Below, in pieces: positions 12,943 through 25,051 of a stretch of 64,000 nucleotides of DNA. The notes beneath the pieces are model-generated. The model saw nothing but the letters and a program-made list of their open reading frames with translations, was not told the DNA's origin and made no database searches. The stretch covers positions 8,846,876 through 8,910,875 of the forward strand of contig JAQFVV010006203.1 of assembly GCA_028023455.1 (NCBI GenBank), in the 5' to 3' direction. How positions within the stretch are numbered: position 1 is the first letter of the stretch; the number at the start of each line of letters is the position of its first letter. This DNA is from Epiperipatus broadwayi (taxonomy: Eukaryota; Onychophora; Udeonychophora; Euonychophora; Peripatidae). The translations under genes and the position numbers were made by a program.

Positions 12943-13340
12943 TTGAAGATTGGGAAATTGATACTTTTAATAAGCATTCCAGATCATCATATCAATATCC
13001 AGTTTGCAGCAATTCCAGATAACATTTATGAAAAAAAAAAAATTCCTGAAGAAAAGTGGTTTGAATTAAATAATGAACAATACTTAGAACAACTAAACAC
13101 ACAACAACATATTGTGCATGGACTATCACCAATTGATGACTTCTATTTCATAGCCATTGCAGCAGGATGCTGTGCAGCTGCTAACATTGAACTGATTAGT
13201 GGAAGCATCTGTTGGTACAGGTTGCATAAAAATGCTAAAACTGCAGTAGAAGCAGAGTACCCAGCATATGGAGTCACTTAGCAAAAAAATTAAAAACAAG
13301 AAAGGAAAACTATTATAATTTTCAACACCAATATTTACTT
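12943..13340 (+). pseudogene. NPDC1-like sequence, probably a broken retrocopy
   Basis: An open frame with a GCC/GCA-rich membrane stretch (FIAIAAGCCAAANIELISG) leads into CWYRLHKNAKTAVEAEYPAY and GVT, which fits the transmembrane and juxtamembrane part of neural proliferation differentiation and control protein 1 (a one-pass membrane protein). A stop follows directly where the family continues; in another frame YNFQHQ appears 40 bases on, like the family's YHYQHQ. Upstream (about 12735-12835) EEVAENILQRLQVFQKLR is open but ends in stops. Stops and shifts and the lack of introns suggest a decayed processed copy; a real exon with errors is the other option. Assignment is by eye. Confidence 0.5.
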
Positions 13341-15770
13341 GACCATACATTTTTTATGCAATACTGTAGAAATTTTTGCCCAGTAGTAGACAACTTAATC
13401 AATTTTTACTTTTTAACATATATGTAGTCTCTTATTTTGTATTTTTTTCCTCTCTTGATTTTTTATTCTTTTTTTTCCCAGGTCTGGTTTCTTCATAATC
13501 ATATTAAGATACTTTTGTATAAAGATCCACCAGTTAAGAAGAAAATCAAGAAAACAGTTTTGGGGACTTTTAATAACACAATGATTGACGTTTGCCTTTC
13601 TTATCAAAATGTTCATTCAAAAAGTATCTAATTGTATTATATTATTATTACCATCAAAAATTAAAGATATAATATATATAATTTATCATATGGTAGAAGT
13701 CGTGGAGGGGGGGTGGTGAATCGACCATTTTATAAAAAGAAAAAAATTAAAAAAATATTCCTTTGTAATTAATCATTTGTACCCACCACTTCAAATTCAT
13801 CTGATTAATTTCTACGATAAATGCATATTCAGTTCAATAGTCGAGCAAATTTTTCTTTTATATACTGTATATATTAGTAATTATCAGTAATCAATTTTAT
13901 TAATTCTATTTATATGATTTTTTATTATTACTTGTCTTATTTTTATTCTGATTGTTTTTTTGTTTAATAAATGTATCCCGTTATATACAAATTCTTTTCA
14001 AACAAAATATTCCTGTCTTTTCTGTTGCATTTTATTTAATCCAATGGCTACCAAATATTAACACAATTTAAAATGTATATTGGTTTTGCTATTATAACTA
14101 ATTTTCTTATATATTTGCCTATAATTATTTATCTATTTTTTCATATGCTAATTTGTTCTACAATATAATTCCTTTTAATACAATATTTTCCTTTCTTGTA
14201 TTAATATTTTATCAATATTCAATTTATTTTTAATTTCTCGTGTGTATTAGCAACGAAATATAATTCATTATCGTTTTGATAATATATAGTTTCCAAAGAA
14301 ATCTTTATTTTTCTAAAAAAATATTTCTACATCATATCTCAAGTGACATTTGCCTTTTATATACCTTGCTGAACTTATTTCTGCAAAGAATGCACATAGT
14401 TTAAACCAAACTGTTTCATAAACATTGTTTATTAAATTCTTTTTTCACCCCATTCAGTTCTGAATATTTATGTTAACTGTGATAATTGTTTGAATAATTC
14501 CATGATTTTCATATTGTATTTGCATATACATCTCATAAGACTGCATTGTAAATTTTCTTTTGTTTATAAAATATTTAGGTAAAGTGTTTTAAATAAAAAT
14601 CTAAAAAACTATCAATGATATATCAGACGTTTGTTTTTTTTTCAATAACTTTTATAAGGCAAGTAATTTCATATATGTTAGTTAACTTCATACAGATATT
14701 ATAGTTATTAATAAAGTTGCATTTTTGTTTATTGAGTGTAACAAAAGTGTATAATTGTCAGAAAGAAAAAAATTATCAGTAATATGGATGTTCATCACTA
14801 CAATGACCGAGCCATGAAACAACCTAAAAACCAAACAGATGAGTCATCTTAAAGAAGTACCATTCATAAGATTACCAGGAATGTATGTTTGAATAATCTT
14901 ACTAACAGCACTAAAAGTATGTAATAAATCAGAATGAACTTTAATATCCTCTAGTACAAATCTAAACTTAGTATTATTAATCACTGTTAATATAGTTAGG
15001 CAAAAAGGAGATAGTTGTGGGAAATAATGCTTGAAAGAAAAAAAAACTAAATATGCTTTCATATATAAGAATGAAAAAAACAATTTGAAGATAATGTTGC
15101 ACATATACACATAGTGGGAAAGAGACCATCTACATTACTGGTGAATATGTCAGAGATTACATTACACAGTTACAATTAGACATAATATTGAATTATTTCC
15201 AGAAAAGAAGTAGTCTGCTCAAGAAATTAAGACATCATAAAATCTCAAGTAAACAGAAAAAGTGCCCAGTACATTCTATACATGGACATATTTTTATATA
15301 GACATTGCAAAATTCATTTCTAGAAGTAGTTTTTTTCCTCCTTCTCTTCCCTTTTTTTTTTTGAAATTGTAATGGCCATTCTAAATGATTGACTGCTTAT
15401 TATTATTAAATAAAAAATAAATTACATAAAAGTAAAATGTAGCAGATGAAGAAAGAGGGGAGATTCACCCTCACATCTCTACTGTTGTTAACCCACCATA
15501 AGGCTGGTGATTGCCAAATAAATAAAATATTTTGAATTTCTTATAAGAATCGATATTGACTGTTAATTTTTTACTTTTCTTTCAACATTCTAGCTTGCAT
15601 ATGATTTTTTTTTTATTGTTAGCAACTCTAGACAATATTATTTAATACATTATAATTTTTTACATAATATTAAATTTCAAAACGATAATTAATTAACCAG
15701 ATTTAAGATTTTTATTATTATTAATCATTATTTTTTTAAATAATAACTTCACTAAATGCAATTTATTCAT
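13341..15770. other. No gene supported
   Basis: Very AT-rich, T-rich on the plus strand. 13480-13630 is an open stretch after a TTTTTTCCCAG acceptor-like site, without a recognisable product. Nothing else stands out. Confidence 0.5.
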
Positions 15771-15936
15771 TCTACTTTGAACACTTTTTAGCAAAAAACT
15801 TTTTATTGTACATATATGCATGCAAAATCTTCCGTTTCAACTGTCCTGTAGTCTTCTGAACTGCAGAACAGTCGAAATGTAAGATTGTGTATGCATACAT
15901 GTATAATAGTTTTGCTAAAAAATGTCCAAAGTAGAG
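15771..15936. repeat. Palindrome of two inverted Penelope-like ends
   Basis: The left half (15771-about 15850) is the inverse of the right half (about 15857-15936): CTACTTTG pairs with CAAAGTAG at the tips, TTTTTAGCAAAA with TTTTGCTAAAAA, and AACTGTCCTG with CAGAACAGT near the centre. Each half contains the GACTGCAGGACAGTCGAAA-like block seen in the Penelope-type arms at 22.2 and 24.3 kb. Only a few bases separate the halves. Confidence 0.7.
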
Positions 15937-18900
15937 TATATAAGATATTATAGAAAAATAAAGGAAATAGTGAATTTGTTGTTTCCCAATAACTTCATTA
16001 ATTGATCACACATTTTATTATTGCTATTATATAGAAAACTACTAATGCTTACACAAATATACTGGCACATACCCTTATATTTTATTATTGTATAACCATG
16101 TTTAGCATTTGGATTTTACTAAGCTGCGATTAATAAACTAATAGAATGATTTTATTAGTGATTTCTGTTTTCTTTTATTTAGTAATTATTTATTTATTTC
16201 AATATTGTATTAGAGTAAGGATCTGTCTCATGGAGGATTCTTGCTAATCATATATTCCATTCAAGACAATTCTGTATGATCATAACGGTCTTGTTTTATG
16301 CGGTAGATAGGTTCCTCAGAAAACGCGCACAAAAGAAATCGCATAAAAATACTTAACTTACCTTGAAAAATGGGGGATATGTTCCAGTAATTTTCAGAAA
16401 TCGCATAAAAGCAAAGCAACAAGGAAAAATTACTTTAAAATTCGCACATTAAAAAAATAAGGAAATAAAGTATGACTAATAAAAAATTTCAAATATTTGA
16501 AAAAAATTAATACAAGACAAACTTTTTTTACTTTTTTTATTAACTACAGTATTTAATTTTACTTTTTTTCATACGTTTTAATCATTACCACTATTTGAGA
16601 ATATGCGTTCATTTGTGAATCAGATCCGTGACTTGTGCTGTGTTAACCCTTGGATAGTGTTCAACGCATTGTTGTGGACAAAGTGCCACCTGTGGCATTA
16701 GTAGTGTAACGGAATAGCGTTACATAGGGTTTGAACCTAGGAAGTTAAAGATATATATTAATGACGAAATAAATGACAGGTACCAAAACTTTTTAAAAAA
16801 CGATCTTGTTTTAAGAATAAACGAGAAACAGCCGTTTCTAAAGCAGATCGCAGCTATACAAGAGTACCTGTCAGATTTATTGAACTAAAATTAAAAGAGT
16901 TTTTATTTTTTTTGAGGAATTAAATTTATTATAATCATTATTTGTAAGTTTGCTTTTTTTGTTACTTCGTTTTAAAAAAAAGAATATCGAGAACAAATTA
17001 GAATTTTTTATTAAATCATTTTTAAACAAAAAAGAAAGAAAAAGATAAGAAATTAATTAATCTGCAATAGGTTAAAAGATTCCAAGCGATCTAAGATATT
17101 TTGAATGGGGGGCAATTAGTAGATTAAAATTTAGAGAATTTGAAACAATAAGCAGGATGTATGTTGGTAAAGTCTAGATAACAATCCAAATTTAGAAACA
17201 GAGGTGATAAAAAGTGTACACTGCTATTGTACTACTTAGACTTCTGGCTCAGCTAAAACAATACTTAAAAAAAATGTAAAACTAAATTAAATTCCAACGT
17301 GGGCAAATGTCCCAGAAACCATTGAATAAAGAGGACCCTTAATTAGCAAATAAGAACTAATGACTCATGAGTGCATGACAGAGATTGGAGGAAAAATTCA
17401 AGGTGTCGTGGCGGGAAAGAAGAGAAGAAAAAAGGCAAGACAGAACTGGAGAGGAGATATACAATTATTAATTATTGATTAAGAGTGTGGAAGGCAAATT
17501 AATTTGAATTTTAGCGGAGAGTATTATTAATTTTTTGGCAGAGCTTCTGATTAAGTACTTGGACTTCTTAACCTAAACTTTGTGATACCGTAGACGAAAT
17601 CGTTCTGAATCCAAAATTGCGGCTTGGCCGCCGAACCTTGCACCTGCACCGCTGATCGGTCCTAGAATGCTCTCAACCTGAGAAAATGAACTCAAGGACC
17701 ACACACCCCTGGAAGCCTCACCAAAAGCGCATGCTGAATTAGGGAAAACATCGCTCAGGATCCCATTACAGTCTTCTCGTTCCACAGGTAGTTATATTTT
17801 AACATTTGCTCACACATTCATGCACCAGCTAAAATAACTTTAAAGTGGAGAACGATCTACAAACATTAAGTGTAAAATGATAAAATTACTAATGACCAAA
17901 TTGAATCACTAAAGAACTCAACCAGAATCATATGTACAATTAAGATTCAGCAAATATCTGTGCAAATTCATACCTAATTCCGTAATTATGTTATCTAGAC
18001 TTACTAAATCATATATCTGCATGATAATTTTATTTACCCAGTTTTTTCTAAATAAATCATTCATTTAATTAATACTTCTTTTATTGATCGCTTGGAATTT
18101 CAAATTTATTTAAATAATGTTGAATGAGTGCGAGAGTGATCTATGTTGTATAAGTTGAACGGGTACATTTAATATTTTAGTTAAGATTTAAGTATATTTA
18201 TAGCGTTTATATTTGTCATACAATTCTTATGTTAATGTTAAGTTATGGTTAATTTATTCTGGGGGATATAGGGCGGGCCCAACAGTGATAAAGGTGTTTC
18301 AATATTGTTTAACGGTAATGTGCGATCTAGTTCGGAAATAGTGTTGCTGTGTTCGTTTCTTGCTGTCCGCTGGAGTGATGCTTGGGCATGTTCTGTGATA
18401 TAGTTGAGTGAGCGTGTGCACGTGCGTGGCAAGCTTGTAAAGGTTCTCCTAGCGCCTATTACTCGGGTTCAATCTGAATCTACGTATGAAACAAATAAAA
18501 GCGTACGTGTATATGTGTTTGAAATTATTTTCACAAAACATTATGTAAACCCCGGACGAAATAACACAGCAGGTTCGTAAAAGGGAATCGTCAACAGAAA
18601 GGCCAAAAGGAGAATAGTGTCGGCAGTAACAGCAGAAGGACTGGCGGGTTACAGTAGTCAACGCAATATTGCGTTTTGAATTTCCTTTTACAACTGTTAG
18701 CAGATTTGTCCGAATATTTTCGTTTTTTCGATTTTAGCACATGCGTATATAATTCAGGTATTAGTTTGTAAAGTTTCACATAGATGGCAGTTATAATTAA
18801 TGATTTATTCAATTTTCCGTGGATGGTAATTTGTAGCCCCATATTCACTGATTTTCCTACCGATATTAGAGAAAAGATGTTCGTCTTTGCTAATCTGCAA

Positions 18901-19114
18901 AATAATTTTCAATTTTTTTTAATAATTTGCATTATTCTTTCAATTGGTAAGTTATAATAATTATTTATGATTTATTTTTCTTTTTTAAAAAATATTTCTA
19001 TGAAAATAATGTAGATTTTGAAAATATACAACGTTGTTTTGTCTTGAAAATTTTCAACATCACGTTATGTTTGCTTATCTATAAATTTTTGAATATCTAT
19101 TATATTTTTTTACA
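15937..19114. other. Unassigned; possible pogo/Tigger-like remnant and a GC-richer block
   Basis: At 16275-16430 the unit AGAAATCGCATAAAA occurs twice with GGTTCC/TGTTCC blocks before it, recalling ends of pogo/Tigger-type DNA transposons; no transposase is seen. 17560-17800 and 18230-18680 are GC- and CpG-richer than anything nearby, but short open frames there resemble nothing I know. Confidence 0.3.
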
Positions 19115-19448
19115 AAATATTTTAGGTTTTAGAAAGTATGTGAATCAAAACTTGATTTATATATATTTTTATAATAATGTATTTTTAATAATAAAATAAA
19201 CAGCATTTGTTTTTCATATATTTTGAGTCACGTGATAGCATATATATATATATTCATTTTTCACCTTTCATTATATCCATAGGGTTTTTTGGACAAAAAA
19301 TATATAAATATGGTTTTCTTTCACATAAAATATAATTTACATTTTAGAATGTATACGACTCAAAAATTTTGATTTATATATATTTATAATTCAATAAATA
19401 AAATTAGCATTTCTTTTTCATATATTTTGAGTTACGTGATAGCATATA
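19115..19448. repeat. Direct repeat, about 110-130 bp x 2
   Basis: 19115-19250 and 19335-19448 share TTTTAG-A-GTAT, TTGATTTATATATATTT and, most clearly, TTTTTCATATATTTTGAG followed by T(C/T)ACGTGATAGCATATAT. Period about 200 bp. Not recognised as a known element. Confidence 0.7.
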
Positions 19449-20739
19449 TCTGTAATTGTATAAAGGTACAATTTGGGCCTCTTTTTTGAAAAAAAAAAAA
19501 AACTATGGAAAGATTAATGGTTTTCTATTTTTATATTAAAAAAATGAGATCGCAATCAAAACAAAAAGATTATACATTATCATTAGAAAGATTATTTTCA
19601 GTTTAAAAAATCAATAAAATCTTTGTTATTTATTTTAACAATCTAAAAATTTTTTTTATTTCTGTTATATCTAATAAAATACATTTTAAAAGTTTAAAAT
19701 TTTTTAATATTTATTGCGATATTTTTATACATAAGTATAAATCTATTATTATTATTTTCTCATTAGTATAAGTAGGTTATTTACATAGAAGCTAAGATTC
19801 TAAATACAGCTTCAGGCCTTATTCACGTTAGCTGCTAATATAATGTTATATTTTTGAAAAAAAAAAAAAAAAGTATTTCAAGCCAAAATAAGTTATTAAT
19901 AATTTAAATTTCTTGATATCTAATAAATATAGTGAAATACAAAAGATATTAAGAAGAAACATGAATCGCATAACTTCAAAATTGCATTTAAATAATCCAC
20001 ATAAAATGAGATCCAGGTGTAATGTAAAACAATACGATACATATTTTCATTTTCAATATGGAGCCTCACAAAATAAAACTGTTTCAAACTGCACAAGCTC
20101 TCAAAAAAAATTTAAACTACAATAGCCATTTTCAATATTATCTTACTATTTGTACACAAGTGTTTTGCATTTTCTAGTATATGTCATGCTCTGTTTGCAA
20201 CTTACATGAAAAATACTTGATCAAATAATGGCTCAGAAAGTAAAAAGAAAATGTTCCACATTTTAAAGCATTAAAATATACAACTTTTGCCTGATTATGC
20301 ATATAATGATAAAAATAGAAGACTTTTTTTGTGGAGTTTGAAAAATGAAAATCTGCAAAATATTAAACATCTCATTTTAAAATCTAAAGAAAAAGATATC
20401 CTTAATTATGTTGAAAAACAATTTATTTTCCCATCTAGGAAAAAGCAAGATGACATTTTTGTTTTAATAATTAAAAATGAGAAATGTATTTTTAAATTCA
20501 TTTAAGAACATTCTTTTTTATATTAACAACATATAAAAATATAGTGAGAATATATTCTTCAAGTAATTATTGTAAACTTGATCTAGTATATTTATATAAA
20601 TACATTCATAAACTCCAATTTCTTATAAAATTTTGATTTTATTATTAGAAAGAACTTAAAATATATAAATAATACAATGTTTCAATTATTTAAATATAGT
20701 CTTTATCATCGTTTACACCAAATACCTATTCATCATTTT

Positions 20740-22010
20740 CAATCATTATCAATGGACTGCGGGATGAAAATTCTTCTAGTTTAATTCAGTTGCTCCAACC
20801 CCAGCACCTCCATAACACACTAATAAACTTATTTCATTCATCCATCTCACAGTCTCCTTCTAGGTCTTTTACAATCCTTTGAGATCCAATTTAAAACTTC
20901 AATTGTCCATCTATTATCATCTCTGTTAGCAATATGTCCAGCCCAGCTCCATTTCAGTCTCAATTCTTTCAATGATGCCAGTGAGTTTGTTTTCTCACCC
21001 ATGTATTTCATTTTCAATCTCTTCTTGATATTCTCAGTATACATCTCTCCACTTTTCATTGAGCAGATGGAAGTCTCCCTATTGCTTTTCTGTTAGGTGT
21101 CAAAGTTTCAGATCCATAAGGTGGAGTGGATAGCAGAAGAGATCTTGAAAGTCCGAGTTCAAATTCCTTGTAGTTACATTAAGAGACAATATACTTGTAT
21201 TTAAATATTAAAACATCTATTAAAAATCTTCCTTTCCAAAACATAAGTACATTTCTTTTTAAATTATTTCTATTAAAAACCATTCCATCCAAGTTTAATT
21301 CTACGATTAATTTAATTTATTACATTAACACCTGCACTGATAATTTGATCAAGGTATTTGTAGTTCTTAACATCTAATTCATGATAATCAGTGTTTATTT
21401 TCATCTGATAAACCTTGCAACATTTCCTGAAGTTATGAAGCATTATTTGTAAAAATAAACATATATGCAAAATCTAAATGACTTAATTAATCTCTATTTA
21501 CTTTTATTCCCTTAGCTTTTTATTTTAATCCACAAAATACTTCTTGTAAAAAATATTTAGATTATAGAATCACTTTGTCATACACTTTTCTCAATGTTTA
21601 TCTTCTTAGTATCACCATGTAATCTAATGATTGCAGTTGCATTTTGATAAATATTCCCTCTATCCTGAATCTATATTTTGATGATTTGATGCTTTAATCA
21701 TTAGAAATTCAGCTTGATCTTTTGGTTGATCAAAATCCAAAGTTCACTGTAGAATAGTTATAATTATCCTGATAAAGATTTATATAGAACTGGTAAAAAA
21801 CAGGTCTGCAATTCAACATAACAATTGCATTTTTCTGATCATTTGGTACATCTTATTTAGACTTTTGACATATAATCTTGTCAATTTTTATTTCATCTTT
21901 TTTTTTCTTAAAATAATAATTCCATCATTTCTTGAGCTTTTCTTTTCATCAGATTTAGCTGCATGTCACATTTTTATTGAAATGCTAAGTGATTGAGAAG
22001 ATATAATTGT
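20740..22010 (-). mobile_element. RTE-type LINE, 3' part, decayed and internally deleted
   Basis: From high to low coordinates the minus strand reads DFDQPKDQAEF (near 21735), IYQNATAIIRLHGDTKKINI (about 21640), ELDVKNYKYLDQIISAG (about 21350), then YGSETLTPNRKAIGRL (about 21110) and the open frame 21059-20847 with LRLKWSWAGHIANRDDNRWT and KRPRRRL. This is the order of RTE reverse transcriptase and C-terminus. A deletion joins DQAEF almost directly to a later palm segment, removing the first catalytic motif. Same family as 600-2430. Confidence 0.8.
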
Positions 22011-22149
22011 AATGAATTCTTTATTTTCTTTCTTATTATTATGGAACTCTTGTATAGATCTCATGATGTTATCTCTTTTGTTAAGTAATAGTACCATCTT
22101 TTCTTCATACTGGAGAAATAATTTTCCTTTACAAACCAAAATGTTTATT

Positions 22150-23259
22150 TATGATATCATTTCCAACTTACTTATACACTTAACTACTATTTTTTACACC
22201 AAAACTTTACCCTTACAGTTTCGACTGTCCTGCAGTCATCATCAGAGCTACAATATCCAAATATATAATCATACAATTAATACATTATATTTATATACAT
22301 AATCAATAACATACATCTTAGCCTGACCATTATAAATAATCATTATCCATTTTATTATTCTATTCTTAACTAATTTTATTATCTTATTTATAGTATTTTA
22401 TTATTAAATTATTCTAAAACAATTTTATAATTATTTTAAAACTTTAATCTTTAAACTCTATTATCATTTTATTATTGTCTTTTTAATTATATTTTCCTAA
22501 TTACTTCTAAACTTTCTTTATTTTTATTATATATTTAACTATTAACTTTTTTACATTATATTATCTTTTTATTACATTACTAAATACATCTTTATAATCC
22601 TATTTCTAAAAACCAAGTGACAAATTTTCAAAAATTCTTATACTTGTTTAACAACTCCTTCTATCGTTATTTTCTTAAACTTTATTTTTAAATCTTTTTA
22701 TATTCAAACTATTATTATTATTAATAATAACTATAATTATTCATAAAATTATTGTCTTTACCCCAAAATCCCTATTAAGATTTTGTTTTATATTTTTAAT
22801 AAATATTGATTCTTTAATTTCCCTATCCCTTTTATTACTTGTATAATTAATCTCAAACCTATGACCTGTTTCTAATGAATGCAAATAAATAGGTGACCTC
22901 TTATCATACTTATATGGAACTAATCTTGTATAAATTGAATTCTTTGTCTGATCTACATAATTAGTTTTTATACTTTTACATGACTTACATTCAATTTTAT
23001 ATACCCATTTATGCATTTTACTACTTTTCTTACATATTTATTATCTAATATATTAAGTATATTATTCCTTCTTTTATTTACTATCTTAAATTTCATTACA
23101 TTATTAAAGTTTTTAATAATTATTTTATTCATCCTTTTTACAATACTATTATTATAAGTTCTAATACCCATACATTCATTCTTATCTATTTTATCTTTTC
23201 TAGGTACTATCTCCTTATTTTTATTAAATTTTTCTTCTGCTTTCCTTATACTTTCATCT
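22150..23259 (-). mobile_element. Penelope-like element, 3' end (left arm of inverted pair)
   Basis: Open frame 23016-22741 (minus) carries WVYKIECKSCKSIKTNYVDQ, YTRLVPYKYDKR, LHSLETGHRFEINYTSNKRD and LNRDFGVKTIIL, the GIY-YIG endonuclease pattern at the C-terminus of Penelope-like elements. The YIG is altered (YVD) and the N-terminal part lies in another frame, so it is inactive. It is a mirror image of 23278-24415. Confidence 0.8.
22218..22245 (-). ncRNA. Hammerhead-ribozyme-like motif, left arm
   Basis: Minus strand reads CTGATGA, one T, a perfect 5-bp hairpin (GACTG, loop CAGGA, CAGTC), then GAAAC. CTGATGA and GAAA are the conserved core blocks of the hammerhead, which Penelope-like elements are known to carry in their terminal repeats. 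The extra T between core and stem II departs from the standard fold, so activity is uncertain. Confidence 0.5.
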
Positions 23260-23277
23260 ATAATTTTCTCTGGATAG

Positions 23278-24415
23278 AGATGAAAGTATAAGGAAATCAG
23301 AAAAAAATTTTAATAAAAATAAGAAGATAGTATACAGAAAAGATAAAATAGATAAGAATGAATATATAAGTATTAGAACTTATAATAATAATAATATTGT
23401 AAAAATGATGAATAAAATAATTAAAATTAATAAAAAGTTTAATAATGTAATAAAATTTAAGATAGTAAATAAAAGGAAAAATATACTTAATATATTAGAT
23501 AATAAATATGTAAGAGTAGAAAAATGCATAAATGGGATATATAAAATTGATTAAGTCATGTAAAAGTAAAAATATAAATACTAATTCTGTAGGTGAGATA
23601 AAGAATTTAATTTATACAAGATTAGCTCAACATAAGTATGATAAGAGGTTACCTATTTATTTGCATTCCTTAGAAACAGGTCATAGGTTTGAGAAGGATA
23701 GTATAAAAATGATTAATTATACAAGTAATAGAAGGGATAGGAAAATTAAACAGGTAATATTGATTAAAAATATAAAACCAAATCTTAATAGGGATTTTGG
23801 AGTAAGGACAATAATTTTATGAATAATTATAGTTATTATTATTAATAGTTTGAATATAAAAAGGTTTAAAAATAAAGTTGAAGAAAATGATGATAGAAGG
23901 AGTTGTTAAACAAGTATAAGAATTTTTGAAAATTTGTCAGTTGGTTTTTGGAAATAGGATTATAAAGACGTAAGTATTTAGTAATATAATAAAAAGATAA
24001 TATAATGTAAAAAAGTTAATAGTTAAATATATAATAAAAATAAAGAAAGTTTAGAAGTAATTAAGAAAATATAATTAAAAAGATAATAATAAAATGATAG
24101 TAGAGTTTAAAGATTAAATTTTTAAAACTATAATAAAATTGTTTTAGAATAATTTAATAATAAAATACTATAAATAAGAAAATAAAATTAGTTAAGAGTA
24201 GAATAATAAAATGTAAAATGATTATTTATAATGGTCAGGCTAAGATGTATTGTTGTTGATTATGAATGTAAATATAATGTATTAATTGTATGATTATATA
24301 TTTGGATATTGTAGCTCTGATGATGACTGTAGGACAATCGAAACTATAAAAGTAAAGTTTTGGTATAAAAAATAGTATTGTTAAGTGTATAAGAAAGTTG
24401 GAAATGGTATCATAT
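23278..24415 (+). mobile_element. Penelope-like element, 3' end (right arm of inverted pair)
   Basis: The open frame 23532-23822 ends HSLETGHRFEKDSIK, NYTSNRRDRKIKQVI and LNRDFGVRTIIL, the same GIY-YIG C-terminus as the left arm but with the first motif ruined by small indels. The two arms meet head to head across an 18-bp spacer (23260-23277), with ATACTTTCATCT and AGATGAAAGTAT as the innermost inverted bases. Reverse transcriptase is absent from both. Confidence 0.8.
24315..24345 (+). ncRNA. Hammerhead-ribozyme-like motif, right arm (degenerate)
   Basis: CTGATGA, T, GACTG, TAGGA, CAATC, GAAAC. Same layout as the left-arm copy but stem II has a C-A mismatch. Probably dead. Confidence 0.4.
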
Positions 24416-25029
24416 TTAAATATAGAAATCAATACATAGAGAAAGGAGGAAGAAAAAGAAAATCGTATTAAACCAAGACACACATTTTTAAAACTTCTGT
24501 AGCTTTCGTTGCCAATTCAATTATATTTTCCTATAAAATTATTAAAGTTTTTGTATATCTAAATATTTCATTCAAAATCTTAAACTTTTAGTATTTATTT
24601 AAATATTAATAATCATACATTGATTAAGTGTATTATATGTTAATATAAAAGTAAATACTGTAATTTCAATTAAAGATTATCATTATTTCTAAATGAATTT
24701 CTCTGTTTGCAATTTATTCCTTTATCGTGCTATTTTTTCAGAGCCATTCAATCATGATGAATAACTCAATATATATAATGATTGATTATCTATCTTCAAA
24801 TATTTAGACATTTTTGTTTACTTTCTCTATTTTAAATGAATAGCAAAATTAACTTGAAAAAAGCAAATCAAAGTAAAATGTCAGAACAAATAATTCATTT
24901 TACTCCATATATTGCAAATTAAAACTAGAATACTGAGATTAACATTATTTTTAATTTATCCTATTTATAAATACAAAAAGAAAGTGTGCTTACAATTTTA
25001 GTGGCAAAACAAAATTAATGATACATTTC

Positions 25030-25051
25030 TTTAATAAAATTAATCTTTATT
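25030..25051 (-). terminator. Candidate polyadenylation signals of TUFM
   Basis: AATAAA overlaps the stop codon (25051-25046) and ATTAAA lies at 25035-25030, 12 bases after the stop. A T/G-rich stretch (TTTTGTTTTG) follows about 15 bases further on. If either is used, the 3' UTR is only a few tens of bases. Such hexamers are frequent by chance in AT-rich DNA. Confidence 0.4.

Noticed and set aside
17573-17785. 70-codon minus-strand frame MEREDCNGILSD...
   Set aside because: Unrecognised, no flanking exon signals that keep frame, and compositionally part of the same odd block.
18238-18848. Three overlapping minus-strand frames of 64-85 codons
   Set aside because: No shared protein-like features or splice sites; likely chance frames in a GC-richer block.
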